Source of the DNA: Clostridiales bacterium
Lineage (GTDB): Bacteria; Bacillota; Clostridia; TANB77; CAG-508
Direction of reading: 5' to 3'
Length of the DNA: 12,444 bases
Assembly (NCBI GenBank): GCA_003534295.1
Contig: DPDV01000004.1
Location: 1 to 12,444, forward strand
The notes beneath the pieces are model-generated. The model was not told where the DNA came from and did not search any database. It saw only the letters and a program-made list of their open reading frames with translations. Numbering within the stretch: position 1 is the first letter of the stretch; the number at the start of each line of letters is the position of its first letter. This document shows positions 1 to 8,080 of the stretch, one piece after another. The translations under genes and the position numbers were made by a program.

Positions 1-134
1 TCCCTGTACTACTTTGAGCTCCTTCATCGTCAAGTCGCTTTTCAATAACCCTAAATTTTTAAAAAATAAAAACTACATATGAAACGCACCATTGTATAGC
101 TATTCCTCCTTTTGAACGAACGAGTAGTTTTTTA
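1..134 (-). other. Gene-poor left edge downstream of the LeuRS gene
   Basis: Nothing here can be assigned to a family. On the minus strand there is an AAGGAGG (complement of about 103-109) followed after 12 bases by an ATG opening only a 13-codon ORF. Another frame reads through with a hydrophobic stretch (GGIAIQWCVSYVVFIF) before a TAA, then VIEKRLDDEGAQSSTG to the window edge. This could be the decayed or truncated start of another gene, but I recognise no family. The minus-strand frame beginning MKELKVVQG is open to the edge without a convincing SD. Confidence 0.3.
61..132 (-). terminator. Possible long-loop terminator after the LeuRS gene
   Basis: Nine-base perfect inverted repeat AAAAACTAC / GTAGTTTTT (arms at 124-132 and 68-76). 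In the minus-strand transcript it is followed by ATTTTTT. The loop is 47 bases, unusually long, and the stem is AT-rich, so this is a weak candidate for the end of the kinase, radical SAM and LeuRS transcript. Confidence 0.25.
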
Positions 135-2633
135 TCATTTATTATTATCCCCTGTATCAATTGATCTCTTGTTCTTTTTATTCACTACTATATTGTAAAT
201 TCTGCCTGGTATATATATTTCTTTTTTTATATCATATTGACTTAGTAATGTTGTAACTCTATAATTTGATTTTATTGTTTCCAAAATTTCTTCTGCTGTA
301 GCATTTGTACTTACTGGAATCAATGCTCTTAGTTTTCCATTAACTTGAATTGGAATATTTTTAGTTCCTCCATTAAGTTCCTTTTCATTAACTCTAGGCC
401 ATTCTTCTTTATGTACAGACTGTTCTTTTCCTAATTTTTGCCATTGTTCTTCTGCAAAATGAGGTGCAAGCGGGGCTAGTAATCTAATATAATCTTCTAC
501 AGTTGATTCTAACACTTCTTCATTTATATTATCATTATCATTCGTATATTTATTTATACTATTTAATAATTCCATACTTCTAGCTATAGATGTATTAAAT
601 TTAAAGTTTTCTATGTCGGTTGACATAGATTTAATTGTTTGACTTTTTGCTCTAAGCAGTTCTCGCTCCTTTTCCGTCATTTCATATTGCTGAGGTATTT
701 TGGAACTTTGTAATATACTAGCTTGTCTAGTAACTATTTTTTCAATTTTTTCAAAATACTTCGACATACTTTCTACACCCTTGTCACTCCAAGGCCCACC
801 CTTAGAAAAATCAAAGCTAAACATTAAATACATCCTAAATACATCTGCACCATATTTGTCAATATATTCATCAGGTGAAACTGTATTTCCTTTACTTTTA
901 CTCATTTTATTTCCATCTGGTCCTAAAATTAATCCTTGATGTACTAACTTTTTAAATGGTTCATCAAAATTTAAATATCCCATATCTCTTAGTGCTTTTG
1001 TCATAAATCTAGAATAAATCAAATGCATAGCAGCATGTTCTTTTCCTCCAACATAAACATCTACAGGACACATTTTGTTAATTTTTTCTTTATCAAATGC
1101 TTGAGTATTATCATGAGGATTAGGATATCTTAATTGATACCATGAAGAGCAAACAAAAGTATCTAATGTTTCTGCTTCTCTTTCAGCAGGCTCTCCGCAA
1201 TTAGGACAATTACAACTTAAAAATTCTTTAGATTTTTTTAAAGGTGATACACCATCAGGTCTAAACTCAACATTGTCTGGCAATAGAACAGGTAAATCTT
1301 TTTCAGGAACCGCAACTGGTCCACACTTCTTGCAATTTATTATCGGTATAGGAGCTCCCCAATATCGTTGCCTTGAAACTGACCAATCTTTTAATTTATA
1401 ATTTGTTATTTTTTTGCCTCGTTGCTCCCTTTCTAAATCTGTTGTAATAACTTTTTTTGCTTTTTCAGTAGTTAACCCATTATATTTTCCACTATTTATT
1501 AATGTTCCTTTTCCTGTATAAGGTAATGTGTATTCTCTACTTTCATTTCCCAATATCACTTCTTTTATTGTAAGTTTATATTTCTTTGCAAACTCATAGT
1601 CTCTCTTATCATGAGCTGGAACAGCCATAACTGCACCCGTACCATAATCATCTAATACATAGTCAGCAATCCATACTGGTATTTTTTCTCCATTTATAGG
1701 ATTAACAACATAAGCACCTGTAAAAACTCCCGTTTTTTCTCTTTCTGAAGATAACCTTTCTATCTCTGTTAATCTTCCTGTTTGTTCAATGTATTTTCTC
1801 ACATCTTCTCTATATTCTTCTTTAGTAATTTGTGTAACCAAATCACTTTCAGGAGCAACTACAATATATGAAACACCATTTATGGTATCAGGTCTAGTTG
1901 TAAATACACTAATGTCAAATTTTCCATATGCATCCATAAATCTTATTTCACTTCCATTTGACTTTCCTATCCAATTACTCTGAATTTTTTTTGTTGTTTC
2001 TGGCCAATCCTCTAACTTATCTAAGCCCTTTAATAGTTCTTCAGCATATTCTGTGGTTTTAAAAAACCACTGTTCCATTTTCTTTCTTTCAACTGGTGTA
2101 CCACATCTTTCACATTTACAATTAACAACTTGTTCATTTGCCAAAACAGTTTTACAACTGTCGCACCAATTTACTAATGAATTCTTTTTATATGCAAGTC
2201 CTTGTTTATATAATTGTGTAAAAATCCATTGTGTCCATTTATAGTATTCTGGCTTATAAGTTTCTACGGAATAATCCCAATCATAGTTTACTCCCATTTC
2301 TTCAAGTTGTCTTCTCATAGTTTCAACATTTTTTTCAGTAGATACTTTAGGCGAAATTCCTGTTTTTATTGCATAATTTTCGGCTGGTAATCCAAAAGCA
2401 TCAAATCCCATTGGGTGAAATACATTATACCCTTGCATTGATTTATACCTTGAGAATGAATCAGCTGGTGCAAAATTAAACCAATGTCCTAAATGCAAAC
2501 TTGCTCCTGATGGATATGGAAACATCTCCATTGTATAAAATTTTTTCTTTTTACTTTCAGGAACATATTTATATAATCTCTCTCTCTTCCACTTTTCTTG
2601 CCATTTCTGGTCTGTTTGTTTTGAATAATTCAT
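135..2633 (-). CDS. leuS: Leucyl-tRNA synthetase, probable immunity copy
   Basis: Class I synthetase of 832 residues, normal full length, charging tRNA-Leu in the cytoplasm. Visible motifs in order: HLGH (HIGH signature, 47-50), the MGFDAFGLPAE active-site segment (75-85), zinc-type CxxC/CxC clusters around 157-177, the editing-domain TTRPDT (245-250) and GTGAVMAVPAHDKRD (331-345), a second cysteine set (434-479), and KMSKS (576-580). The editing site looks intact. The start is supported by GGGGGAAA a few bases upstream. Only 18 bases separate it from the radical SAM gene, so it is co-transcribed and there is no room for the T-box leader common on Firmicute leuS genes. The HIGH region (HLGHWFNFAPAD) differs from the HVGHPxGYTATD style I associate with Firmicute housekeeping enzymes. 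With an AsnRS-like partner in the cluster, this is best read as a resistance copy, as with AgnB2 for agrocin 84. It could still be the only leuS. Confidence 0.96.
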   Translation of the reverse strand: MNYSKQTDQKWQEKWKRERLYKYVPESKKKKFYTMEMFPYPSGASLHLGHWFNFAPADSFSRYKSMQGYNVFHPMGFDAFGLPAENYAIKTGISPKVSTEKNVETMRRQLEEMGVNYDWDYSVETYKPEYYKWTQWIFTQLYKQGLAYKKNSLVNWCDSCKTVLANEQVVNCKCERCGTPVERKKMEQWFFKTTEYAEELLKGLDKLEDWPETTKKIQSNWIGKSNGSEIRFMDAYGKFDISVFTTRPDTINGVSYIVVAPESDLVTQITKEEYREDVRKYIEQTGRLTEIERLSSEREKTGVFTGAYVVNPINGEKIPVWIADYVLDDYGTGAVMAVPAHDKRDYEFAKKYKLTIKEVILGNESREYTLPYTGKGTLINSGKYNGLTTEKAKKVITTDLEREQRGKKITNYKLKDWSVSRQRYWGAPIPIINCKKCGPVAVPEKDLPVLLPDNVEFRPDGVSPLKKSKEFLSCNCPNCGEPAEREAETLDTFVCSSWYQLRYPNPHDNTQAFDKEKINKMCPVDVYVGGKEHAAMHLIYSRFMTKALRDMGYLNFDEPFKKLVHQGLILGPDGNKMSKSKGNTVSPDEYIDKYGADVFRMYLMFSFDFSKGGPWSDKGVESMSKYFEKIEKIVTRQASILQSSKIPQQYEMTEKERELLRAKSQTIKSMSTDIENFKFNTSIARSMELLNSINKYTNDNDNINEEVLESTVEDYIRLLAPLAPHFAEEQWQKLGKEQSVHKEEWPRVNEKELNGGTKNIPIQVNGKLRALIPVSTNATAEEILETIKSNYRVTTLLSQYDIKKEIYIPGRIYNIVVNKKNKRSIDTGDNNK

Positions 2634-2651
2634 TTTTATTTCCCCCTAAAT

Positions 2652-3707
2652 TTACAATTCATTTTTACTAGTAAAATTTTTTAATGTCGCAATTTTAGCT
2701 TCTTGTGTAATCTCTTCCCAACTTGACCTCAACAAGTTAATATTTATTTTCTCTTTTGCCAATTGGACATCTGTATTTTTTAAATAATTTTTCATACTTA
2801 GTGTTCCATCTGGCAATAAATATATTGCTATACCATCATCACTGCTTTCTCCCCAATACCATATTGCAACTTCTTTGCTTTTGTTTTTCAGGGCTTTTAA
2901 TTTTTGTTTCAATTCATTTACATTTGATATGCTCAATTCATTATAATTTTTTGCTCCTCTGCCTGAAGGTAATAAATTAAATACAAACCATTGTTTTATA
3001 TTATTTTGTTCTACAAATTTATAAATTTCTTCTAATTCATTTTCATTGTATCTATTTAATACAGTAACAATCCTAACATTATCCATATACTTTTTTGCTA
3101 ATCTAATATTATCCTTTACCCTATATAAATTATCAGTACCTCTTAATTTAGTATATATATCTTTATTTAATGTATCTAAACTTATTTGTAATGTTATACA
3201 TGATTTGGATATCTGATTAATAATCTTTTCATTTAGTAATATTCCATTAGTTGCTATTGCAGGTTTCACTTTTTCATTTTCAAATATTTTTAAAATATCC
3301 TCAATATCATCTCTTACTAAAGGTTCTCCTCCTCCAATTATAATTCTCATACAATCCCACTTTAAAATTTCCTTAGCAATTCTTTTTATTTCTTCAAAAT
3401 CTAATTCATTTTTTCCTATTCCTGAATCATTACAGCAAAAACAACATCTCGAATTACATTTATTGGTTATTTGCCAAGATAAACTTATTGGAGCTGATAA
3501 ATCCAATTTATTTATATTTGAAAAATTTCCTAGTAAAAATGAATTTTTACTCTTATATGGATTATTTGACAATAGTTCTTCTTTATAATATTCTATATTT
3601 TCTTCTTTCTTGATTCCCCACATTCTATCATATTTTAAATCTTGTAATATCATTCCCCATTGTTCTTCTCTAGCAGCAAATCGATTATCAATTACCTTCA
3701 TCATCAT
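2652..3707 (-). CDS. Radical SAM enzyme without auxiliary-cluster cysteines
   Basis: Radical S-adenosylmethionine protein of about 350 residues. The cluster motif CNSRCCFC (C84, C88, C91) has CxxxCxxC spacing and is followed by GGGEPL (125-130), a SAM-contact element. The layout resembles MoaA/PqqE-type TIM-barrel enzymes, with a roughly 80-residue N-terminal extension. Near the C-terminus LPDGTLS resembles the start of a SPASM domain, but the expected cysteines are absent, so probably only one Fe-S cluster is bound. Three ATGs in a row (3707, 3704, 3701) follow AAGGAAG. The second or third has the better spacing. The gene overlaps the end of the kinase gene by about 20 bases, which indicates translational coupling. 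Substrate unknown; a cluster metabolite is likelier than a peptide because no SPASM or peptide-recognition domain is seen. Confidence 0.9.
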   Translation of the reverse strand: MMMKVIDNRFAAREEQWGMILQDLKYDRMWGIKKEENIEYYKEELLSNNPYKSKNSFLLGNFSNINKLDLSAPISLSWQITNKCNSRCCFCCNDSGIGKNELDFEEIKRIAKEILKWDCMRIIIGGGEPLVRDDIEDILKIFENEKVKPAIATNGILLNEKIINQISKSCITLQISLDTLNKDIYTKLRGTDNLYRVKDNIRLAKKYMDNVRIVTVLNRYNENELEEIYKFVEQNNIKQWFVFNLLPSGRGAKNYNELSISNVNELKQKLKALKNKSKEVAIWYWGESSDDGIAIYLLPDGTLSMKNYLKNTDVQLAKEKININLLRSSWEEITQEAKIATLKNFTSKNEL

Positions 3708-4467
3708 CTCTTCCTTTTTCTTTTTTTCTATTTACTTGCCTTTGTCTAATAGATATTAATGCCTGATATGCATTAGAATAACTTCCATTTCTATCTTTTT
3801 TTTGATTATATACTAAAACAGGTAAATCTTCAGCAGTTTGACCTCTAATAAGAATTTTTATATTTGTTATATCAGGAGAATCACTCATAATACCAACACT
3901 TCTTTTAAATCCCTCATCTGCCTCATCAATAAAACTTTCGCTTGTTTTTCTATAAAAATTTCCCATTGTTCTTTTTTGTTCTTGCTCTCTTAATAATGCT
4001 GAAATTTTACTTCGTTCATTAGATACAGCTAATGCATATACTTCTATATCAAAACCTTGAGTCTTTGCTCTATCAATTACTACTTGTTTCAAATACTCAT
4101 ATATACGCATTGTTCCTATATGAATAAAATTTATTTTATTTTCCAAACAATATTCTAGCATTTCTTTTTCTATTCTTATTGAAAATCTATTTGTACTTTG
4201 CACAAAGTCAGTATTATCATTTTCTATTTCTTTTAATCTTGGATGGTACATTCTATACTTATCCATATCTATTAATATAAATGAAACATTCGGATAATCT
4301 TTTATTATCTTCTTAGGTAGTGCTGATTTTCCTGATGCTGGCTGTCCTGTTGCAAAAATTAATCTTGGACTTTTTTCTGACTTTGCTTGTCCAACGTAAT
4401 CTCTTTTTACCTTTTCAAATGCTTCTTGATATTCATCTTCTGTATAATCATAAGATTTTGTTTCCAT
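3688..4467 (-). CDS. Zeta-toxin-like P-loop kinase
   Basis: P-loop kinase of 259 residues related to zeta/PezT toxins, which phosphorylate UDP-N-acetylglucosamine. Walker A is GQPASGKS (41-48). DMDKYRMYHP (67-76) matches the zeta DxDxYRxxHP element, with the catalytic-base Asp and substrate-side Arg/His. An Arg-rich segment (SNERSKISALLREQEQKR) fits the phosphate-binding lid. AAAGGAG lies 8 bases before the ATG. No epsilon-type antitoxin gene is next to it: the upstream gene is a divergent dehydrogenase and the downstream partner is a radical SAM gene overlapping by about 20 bases. A biosynthetic kinase acting on a sugar, nucleoside or amino-alcohol in the pathway is more plausible than a stand-alone toxin. 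An immunity role by phosphorylation is also possible. Confidence 0.85.
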   Translation of the reverse strand: METKSYDYTEDEYQEAFEKVKRDYVGQAKSEKSPRLIFATGQPASGKSALPKKIIKDYPNVSFILIDMDKYRMYHPRLKEIENDNTDFVQSTNRFSIRIEKEMLEYCLENKINFIHIGTMRIYEYLKQVVIDRAKTQGFDIEVYALAVSNERSKISALLREQEQKRTMGNFYRKTSESFIDEADEGFKRSVGIMSDSPDITNIKILIRGQTAEDLPVLVYNQKKDRNGSYSNAYQALISIRQRQVNRKKEKGRDDDEGN

Positions 4468-4490
4468 ATAAAAAACTCCTTTTTAATTTA

Positions 4491-4519
4491 TTGACTTTTC
4501 CTCTATATTAGAGTATTAT
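4491..4519 (+). promoter_or_regulatory. Sigma-A promoter of the dehydrogenase gene
   Basis: TTGACT (4491-4496), 17-base spacer, TATTAT (4514-4519). The predicted transcription start near 4526 leaves a short leader carrying GGAG (4530-4533). The spacer contains the inverted repeat CTCTA-TAT-TAGAG (4501-4513), placed where a repressor could block polymerase. The opposite strand of the same -10 region reads TATAAT (complement of 4515-4520) and might serve the divergent kinase gene, but no good -35 is seen for it. Confidence 0.75.
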
Positions 4520-4542
4520 ATACCCATATGGAGATGATAAAT

Positions 4543-5280
4543 ATGAATTTACAAAATAAAACTGCAATTATTACTGGTGCAGGTCGTGGTATAGGTTTGG
4601 CTACATGCCAAAGATTTGTTAATGAAGATATTGAAAATCTTATTATGATAGGATCTAATAGCCAAAATTTGTCATTAGCCAAAAATCAGTTAAATTATAA
4701 CAATACATTTATATACCAATGTGATTTATCAGATAAAAGCTCTATTAATAATACTTTTGATAGAATTTTATCAAAATTTAATCATGTCGATATTCTTATA
4801 AATAATGCTGGTATAATTGATGATGCTTCTTTTGTTAAAATGACAGACATTCAAATGAAACATGTATTAGATGTAAATTTTTATGGTTCATTCTATTGTA
4901 TTAAAAAAATATTGCCTATCATGATTATACAAAACTATGGTAAAATAGTCAATGTTTCTTCAACATCAAAATTTGGCACAATTAATAAATCTAATTATGC
5001 AGCATCTAAAGCAGCATTAGATGCATTAACAAGAACCATATCTAAAGAAGTAGCTGCACACAATATAACTATTAATTCTGTTGCTCCTACACTAATTGAC
5101 ACTGACATGTTAAAGACTATACCTACAGATGCTCTATCTAAACTAGTTAATAGTTCACCTATGAAAAGATTAGGAAAACCAGAAGAAATTGCATCTATTA
5201 TATATTTCCTTTCTTCAGATGATTCATCTTACATTACAGGAGAAACCTTGATTGCTTCTGGCGGCTTATTTACCATCTGA
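4543..5280 (+). CDS. Short-chain dehydrogenase/reductase, FabG-like
   Basis: NAD(P)-dependent oxidoreductase of the classical SDR family, about 245 residues. Visible: TGAGRGIG nucleotide-binding loop (11-18), NNAG, catalytic Ser in NVSSTS, YAASK with the Tyr and Lys of the triad, and the C-terminal SSYITGETLIASGG typical of FabG-like reductases. I place the start at the ATG at 4543, not at 4528: GGAG (4530-4533) sits 9 bases before it, while 4528 would lie at the predicted transcription start with no SD. It is the only plus-strand gene in the window, has its own promoter, and its last 15 bases overlap the end of the methyltransferase on the other strand. It could reduce or oxidise a hydroxy/keto group in the pathway. 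It could also be an independently inserted gene. FabG itself is less likely because no fatty-acid genes are nearby. Confidence 0.9.
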   Translation: MNLQNKTAIITGAGRGIGLATCQRFVNEDIENLIMIGSNSQNLSLAKNQLNYNNTFIYQCDLSDKSSINNTFDRILSKFNHVDILINNAGIIDDASFVKMTDIQMKHVLDVNFYGSFYCIKKILPIMIIQNYGKIVNVSSTSKFGTINKSNYAASKAALDALTRTISKEVAAHNITINSVAPTLIDTDMLKTIPTDALSKLVNSSPMKRLGKPEEIASIIYFLSSDDSSYITGETLIASGGLFTI

Positions 5281-6018
5281 TTTTTGTAATATAAAAATCT
5301 GTTTTGGAGATTGAAGATTAAATTCATTGTAATTATAATCTCCAATTTTTTCTTTTATTGAGAAATTACTTTTATTTATTAATTCTTCTAATTGTCCAGG
5401 GAAATATTGTCTCATAAAAGTATTACTCTCTATATTTACATTTAATTTTTCATTAACATATATATTAGTTAAATAATTAATTCTTGTCGTTTTATCATAT
5501 TTTCTTATTTCATATAAATCAATATTATCTTTATAATACTCACTATAAAAACTATATCTATATTCTTTTATTTCTTTTATATTTAAAAATCTCATATCAG
5601 GATTAAATATATCTATAATCAATAATCCTTTATTTCTTAACACATTATCACATGATTTTAAGAAGTTATCTATATCTTCATCATTTTTCAAATGTTGTAG
5701 AGAATTAAAACCACATATTATTATATCAAACATTCCCAATTTTTCTTTTTCTAAATTTCTCATATCTCCCCAAATGTATTGTACGTTTCTATTCTTTGTT
5801 TTTGCAATCTCTAGCATATCTGTTGAATAATCTAATCCTATATATTCATTTACATGTTCATATATTTCTTTTGATAATCTTCCCGTACCACAAGCTACCT
5901 CTAATGCCCTCATATTATTCTTTAAATATTTGTTATAAAATGTTATGTCTTCAGTTTGTATAGCTTTATTCATATCATCATAAAATATATGGTCACCATA
6001 GTATGTATTACATTTCAT
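5266..6018 (-). CDS. Class I SAM-dependent methyltransferase
   Basis: A 250-residue Rossmann-fold methyltransferase. Motif I is ALEVACGTGRLSKEI (38-52), followed by the acidic GLDYS (61-65) that binds the SAM ribose, GDMRNL, and the post-motif FDIIICGFNSLQHL with LRNKGLLIIDIFNP. The fold resembles the Methyltransf_25/11 type acting on small molecules. The C-terminal part is lineage-specific, so the methyl acceptor cannot be read. AAAAGGAAAA lies about 8 bases before the ATG, and only 18 bases separate it from the amidohydrolase-like gene, so it is the last gene of the long operon. Its 3' end overlaps the opposing dehydrogenase by 15 bases and no terminator is seen between them. Confidence 0.9.
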   Translation of the reverse strand: MKCNTYYGDHIFYDDMNKAIQTEDITFYNKYLKNNMRALEVACGTGRLSKEIYEHVNEYIGLDYSTDMLEIAKTKNRNVQYIWGDMRNLEKEKLGMFDIIICGFNSLQHLKNDEDIDNFLKSCDNVLRNKGLLIIDIFNPDMRFLNIKEIKEYRYSFYSEYYKDNIDLYEIRKYDKTTRINYLTNIYVNEKLNVNIESNTFMRQYFPGQLEELINKSNFSIKEKIGDYNYNEFNLQSPKQIFILQKSDGK

Positions 6019-6036
6019 ATAAATTTTCCTTTTCTA

Positions 6037-6915
6037 TTACAAATTTAAAAAATTTCGTATATTCTCATATAATATTTTATTTTTTATTTCATCTTTAATA
6101 TTTAGTGCATTTATTAAATTTATTTCATCAATTAATTTATAATCCCACCAACATGAAAAAGGGTAACTTGAACCAAATACTATTTTATCCGCCATTCCTT
6201 TATTATTTATCAAATCTTCTAATATTTGTGTTGCTTCCATGTTTGAATACTGAAAAGCATCATAAGCTGGAAATACATTTTGATTGTTTTCAAACCATCT
6301 TAAATGTCCACTTATACCACTTGTTTCTATTACCACATTATCCATCTGTTTTGCCATTTCTAATGCCTTTACTGAAGCTCTTAATAAATGTCCCATTATA
6401 AATTTCTTGTTTGGAAATGCTCTTGCAAAATTTATTGCATCTTGTGGTCCATAATTTCCTAATTTTTGCACTCTTCCAATATCTTTTTCATTTAGTGCAG
6501 CAGTATGTATATAAATGAAAAAATCATTTTTTTTTGAAAATTCTTTAAATTCTTTATTTTCCTCTATTCTTCCAACATCAATATTGCATAATATAGGCCA
6601 AATTACAATCCCTGCTTTGTTACATTTTTTTAAATATCTCTCAACTTCTAAAAAGCATTCATCATAATTTATATTTAATGCAAACACTGGAATTAAATTA
6701 TAATTTTTTTTATACAACTCATATATAGTTTTGTTTTCTTCCGTATATTTTCTATCTTTTGAACTTGGAAAAGGATATATTAATGCTTTATTATCCATTC
6801 CATAATTTTTTATTTTATTGAATTCTTCCAAATATTCTTTATGTGGTCTTTGTGGTAAATTTTCTGATAGCCAATAATCCGTTCCTACTAAATAATGAGC
6901 ATCTATAAAATTCAT
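6037..6915 (-). CDS. Amidohydrolase-fold protein with incomplete metal site
   Basis: About 292 residues, matching the amidohydrolase_2 TIM-barrel group (the ACMSD and related decarboxylase/hydrolase families). Landmarks: N-terminal FIDAHYLVG, IYIHT (H137), FIMGH (H176), VIETSG, and IVFGSSYPF near the C-terminus. Usual members have IDAHxH and FGTDYP. Here the second His of the HxH is Leu (L9) and the Asp of the last strand is Ser (S250), so two expected metal ligands are gone while H7, H137 and H176 remain. The start is taken at 6915: AAAGGAAAGG lies just upstream and the ATG is one base past the preceding stop. A longer frame from 6948 would begin inside the previous gene. It may use a rearranged metal site, be metal-free, or bind ligand only. 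Confidence 0.75.
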   Translation of the reverse strand: MNFIDAHYLVGTDYWLSENLPQRPHKEYLEEFNKIKNYGMDNKALIYPFPSSKDRKYTEENKTIYELYKKNYNLIPVFALNINYDECFLEVERYLKKCNKAGIVIWPILCNIDVGRIEENKEFKEFSKKNDFFIYIHTAALNEKDIGRVQKLGNYGPQDAINFARAFPNKKFIMGHLLRASVKALEMAKQMDNVVIETSGISGHLRWFENNQNVFPAYDAFQYSNMEATQILEDLINNKGMADKIVFGSSYPFSCWWDYKLIDEINLINALNIKDEIKNKILYENIRNFLNL

Positions 6916-6916
6916 C

Positions 6917-8080
6917 TTACACAACCTTTCCTTTACTATTAAATTCACTTACAGTTCCATATTTTGCTTCTCGTATATCATCTAATTTTTTATCATTTAC
7001 TTTATAATAATATAAATCTAAGTTCTCTTTTGTATTTTTTATAATTTCTTTTATACCTGATAAATCATATATTATTTGTTCTTTATCATTTATCGAATAT
7101 ACTTTGAAACTTTCTATTTCATCTTTTATGTTTTGAACTATAATAATTCTTACGCCTTTTCTTAAATATTGATTCTTAATTGTTTTTAATTTTTTTACTC
7201 CTAAATTAGTTTCAAAATAAATTCTATCTTCTTTCTCATCTTCTTGTATTAAATTCTGAATCATAGTACTTTTAATTTTTTTATTATAAATTATCACTAT
7301 ATCCTTATTTTCATATATAGACGGTAATCTCATGCCAAAACTATCCATATTGTTATATGCCAAATATGCAAAAATCTTCTGACTATATCCTATATCGAAT
7401 ATATATTTGTTTTTAAATTCTTTGGAAACATTAAAACTATCTAATAATTCATCATCTAATAGACTACATTGTAAAATAGTTTGAGTTTCTCCTTTTTCAT
7501 TCATAGCACTTACCATATACACTTTTTCAGAATATCCCTTTACTCCATCATATTCTAGGACAACAACTGGTAAATTTATATTTTTACAAAATTCTTTCAT
7601 TTTTTCAACAACATATTTAATAGCCTCATTTTTATTTATTTTATCTATTGCTAGATTAAATTGTAATAGAGGGGATATATAGTAGTCTCTACTCATTGGT
7701 ACTTGCTTTGAATCCAAGAGCCTTATCATATAATAATAACTCAATAATGCACATTTATTTTCTTTATCCATTTTTTCTAAATTATATGGTAATGCATCTG
7801 TAGTATACATATACTCTTCATTATTCTCATCCTTAAAAAATGCTATGGTAGAATCATATTTTTGTATTCTATCTTTATATTTGTTTGAAAATTCATTAAT
7901 TTTTTGAATTTCTCTAGGATAATTTATTTCTATATTGAAATCCTTTGAAAAACACTTTAAAAATGCTTCTATAGTAATATCTTGCATTTTTAATCCGTCT
8001 TCCGTCCATAATGGAAATCCCTTTGCAATCCCGTCAGGATAAACTAAATTCAACATTCTTAAAGCCTCTTTATAATCCAT
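6917..8080 (-). CDS. Degenerate prolyl-tRNA synthetase-like protein
   Basis: 387 residues that I align by eye to the archaeal/eukaryal-type ProRS. EKVYMVSAMNEKGETQTILQ followed by LLDDELLDSFNV corresponds to the ProRS segment Y-IEAxMxDGxxLQxGTSHxLGQNFAKAFDI. The Y-x-F-D-I-G-Y-S-Q-K segment corresponds to the TSWGxSTR strand, and GMRLPSIYENKDIVIIY to LPPxVAPxQVVIVPI at the entry of the anticodon-binding domain. YLRKGVRIIIVQNIKDEIE matches KGVPLRIEIGPRDIE. The catalytic signatures are eroded: LRPTSE reads YTTDALP, the motif 2 REF reads RDYYISPLLQF, and GTSH reads CSL. A normal prolyl-tRNA synthetase is therefore unlikely. GAGG lies 9 bases before the ATG. The gene overlaps the upstream 113-residue ORF by 11 bases. 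It may bind a substrate or adenylate, or catalyse amide formation, in the pathway. Confidence 0.65.
   Translation of the reverse strand: MDYKEALRMLNLVYPDGIAKGFPLWTEDGLKMQDITIEAFLKCFSKDFNIEINYPREIQKINEFSNKYKDRIQKYDSTIAFFKDENNEEYMYTTDALPYNLEKMDKENKCALLSYYYMIRLLDSKQVPMSRDYYISPLLQFNLAIDKINKNEAIKYVVEKMKEFCKNINLPVVVLEYDGVKGYSEKVYMVSAMNEKGETQTILQCSLLDDELLDSFNVSKEFKNKYIFDIGYSQKIFAYLAYNNMDSFGMRLPSIYENKDIVIIYNKKIKSTMIQNLIQEDEKEDRIYFETNLGVKKLKTIKNQYLRKGVRIIIVQNIKDEIESFKVYSINDKEQIIYDLSGIKEIIKNTKENLDLYYYKVNDKKLDDIREAKYGTVSEFNSKGKVV

Noticed and set aside
2634..2651. T-box or other tRNA-sensing leader before the LeuRS gene.
   Set aside because: Only 18 bases separate it from the preceding gene, holding just the SD.
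4468..4527. Epsilon-like antitoxin gene beside the zeta-type kinase.
   Set aside because: The gap is 60 bases and is filled by promoter elements and an SD. The downstream partner is a radical SAM gene.
4528..4542. Upstream ATG at 4528 as the dehydrogenase start.
   Set aside because: It lies at the predicted transcription start and has no SD. The ATG at 4543 has GGAG at 9 bases and gives the usual SDR N-terminus.
6916..6948. Longer start for the amidohydrolase-like protein at 6948.
   Set aside because: The extra 11 residues lie inside the ProRS-like gene and are not part of the fold. The ATG at 6915 has its own SD and begins MNFIDAH as in the family.
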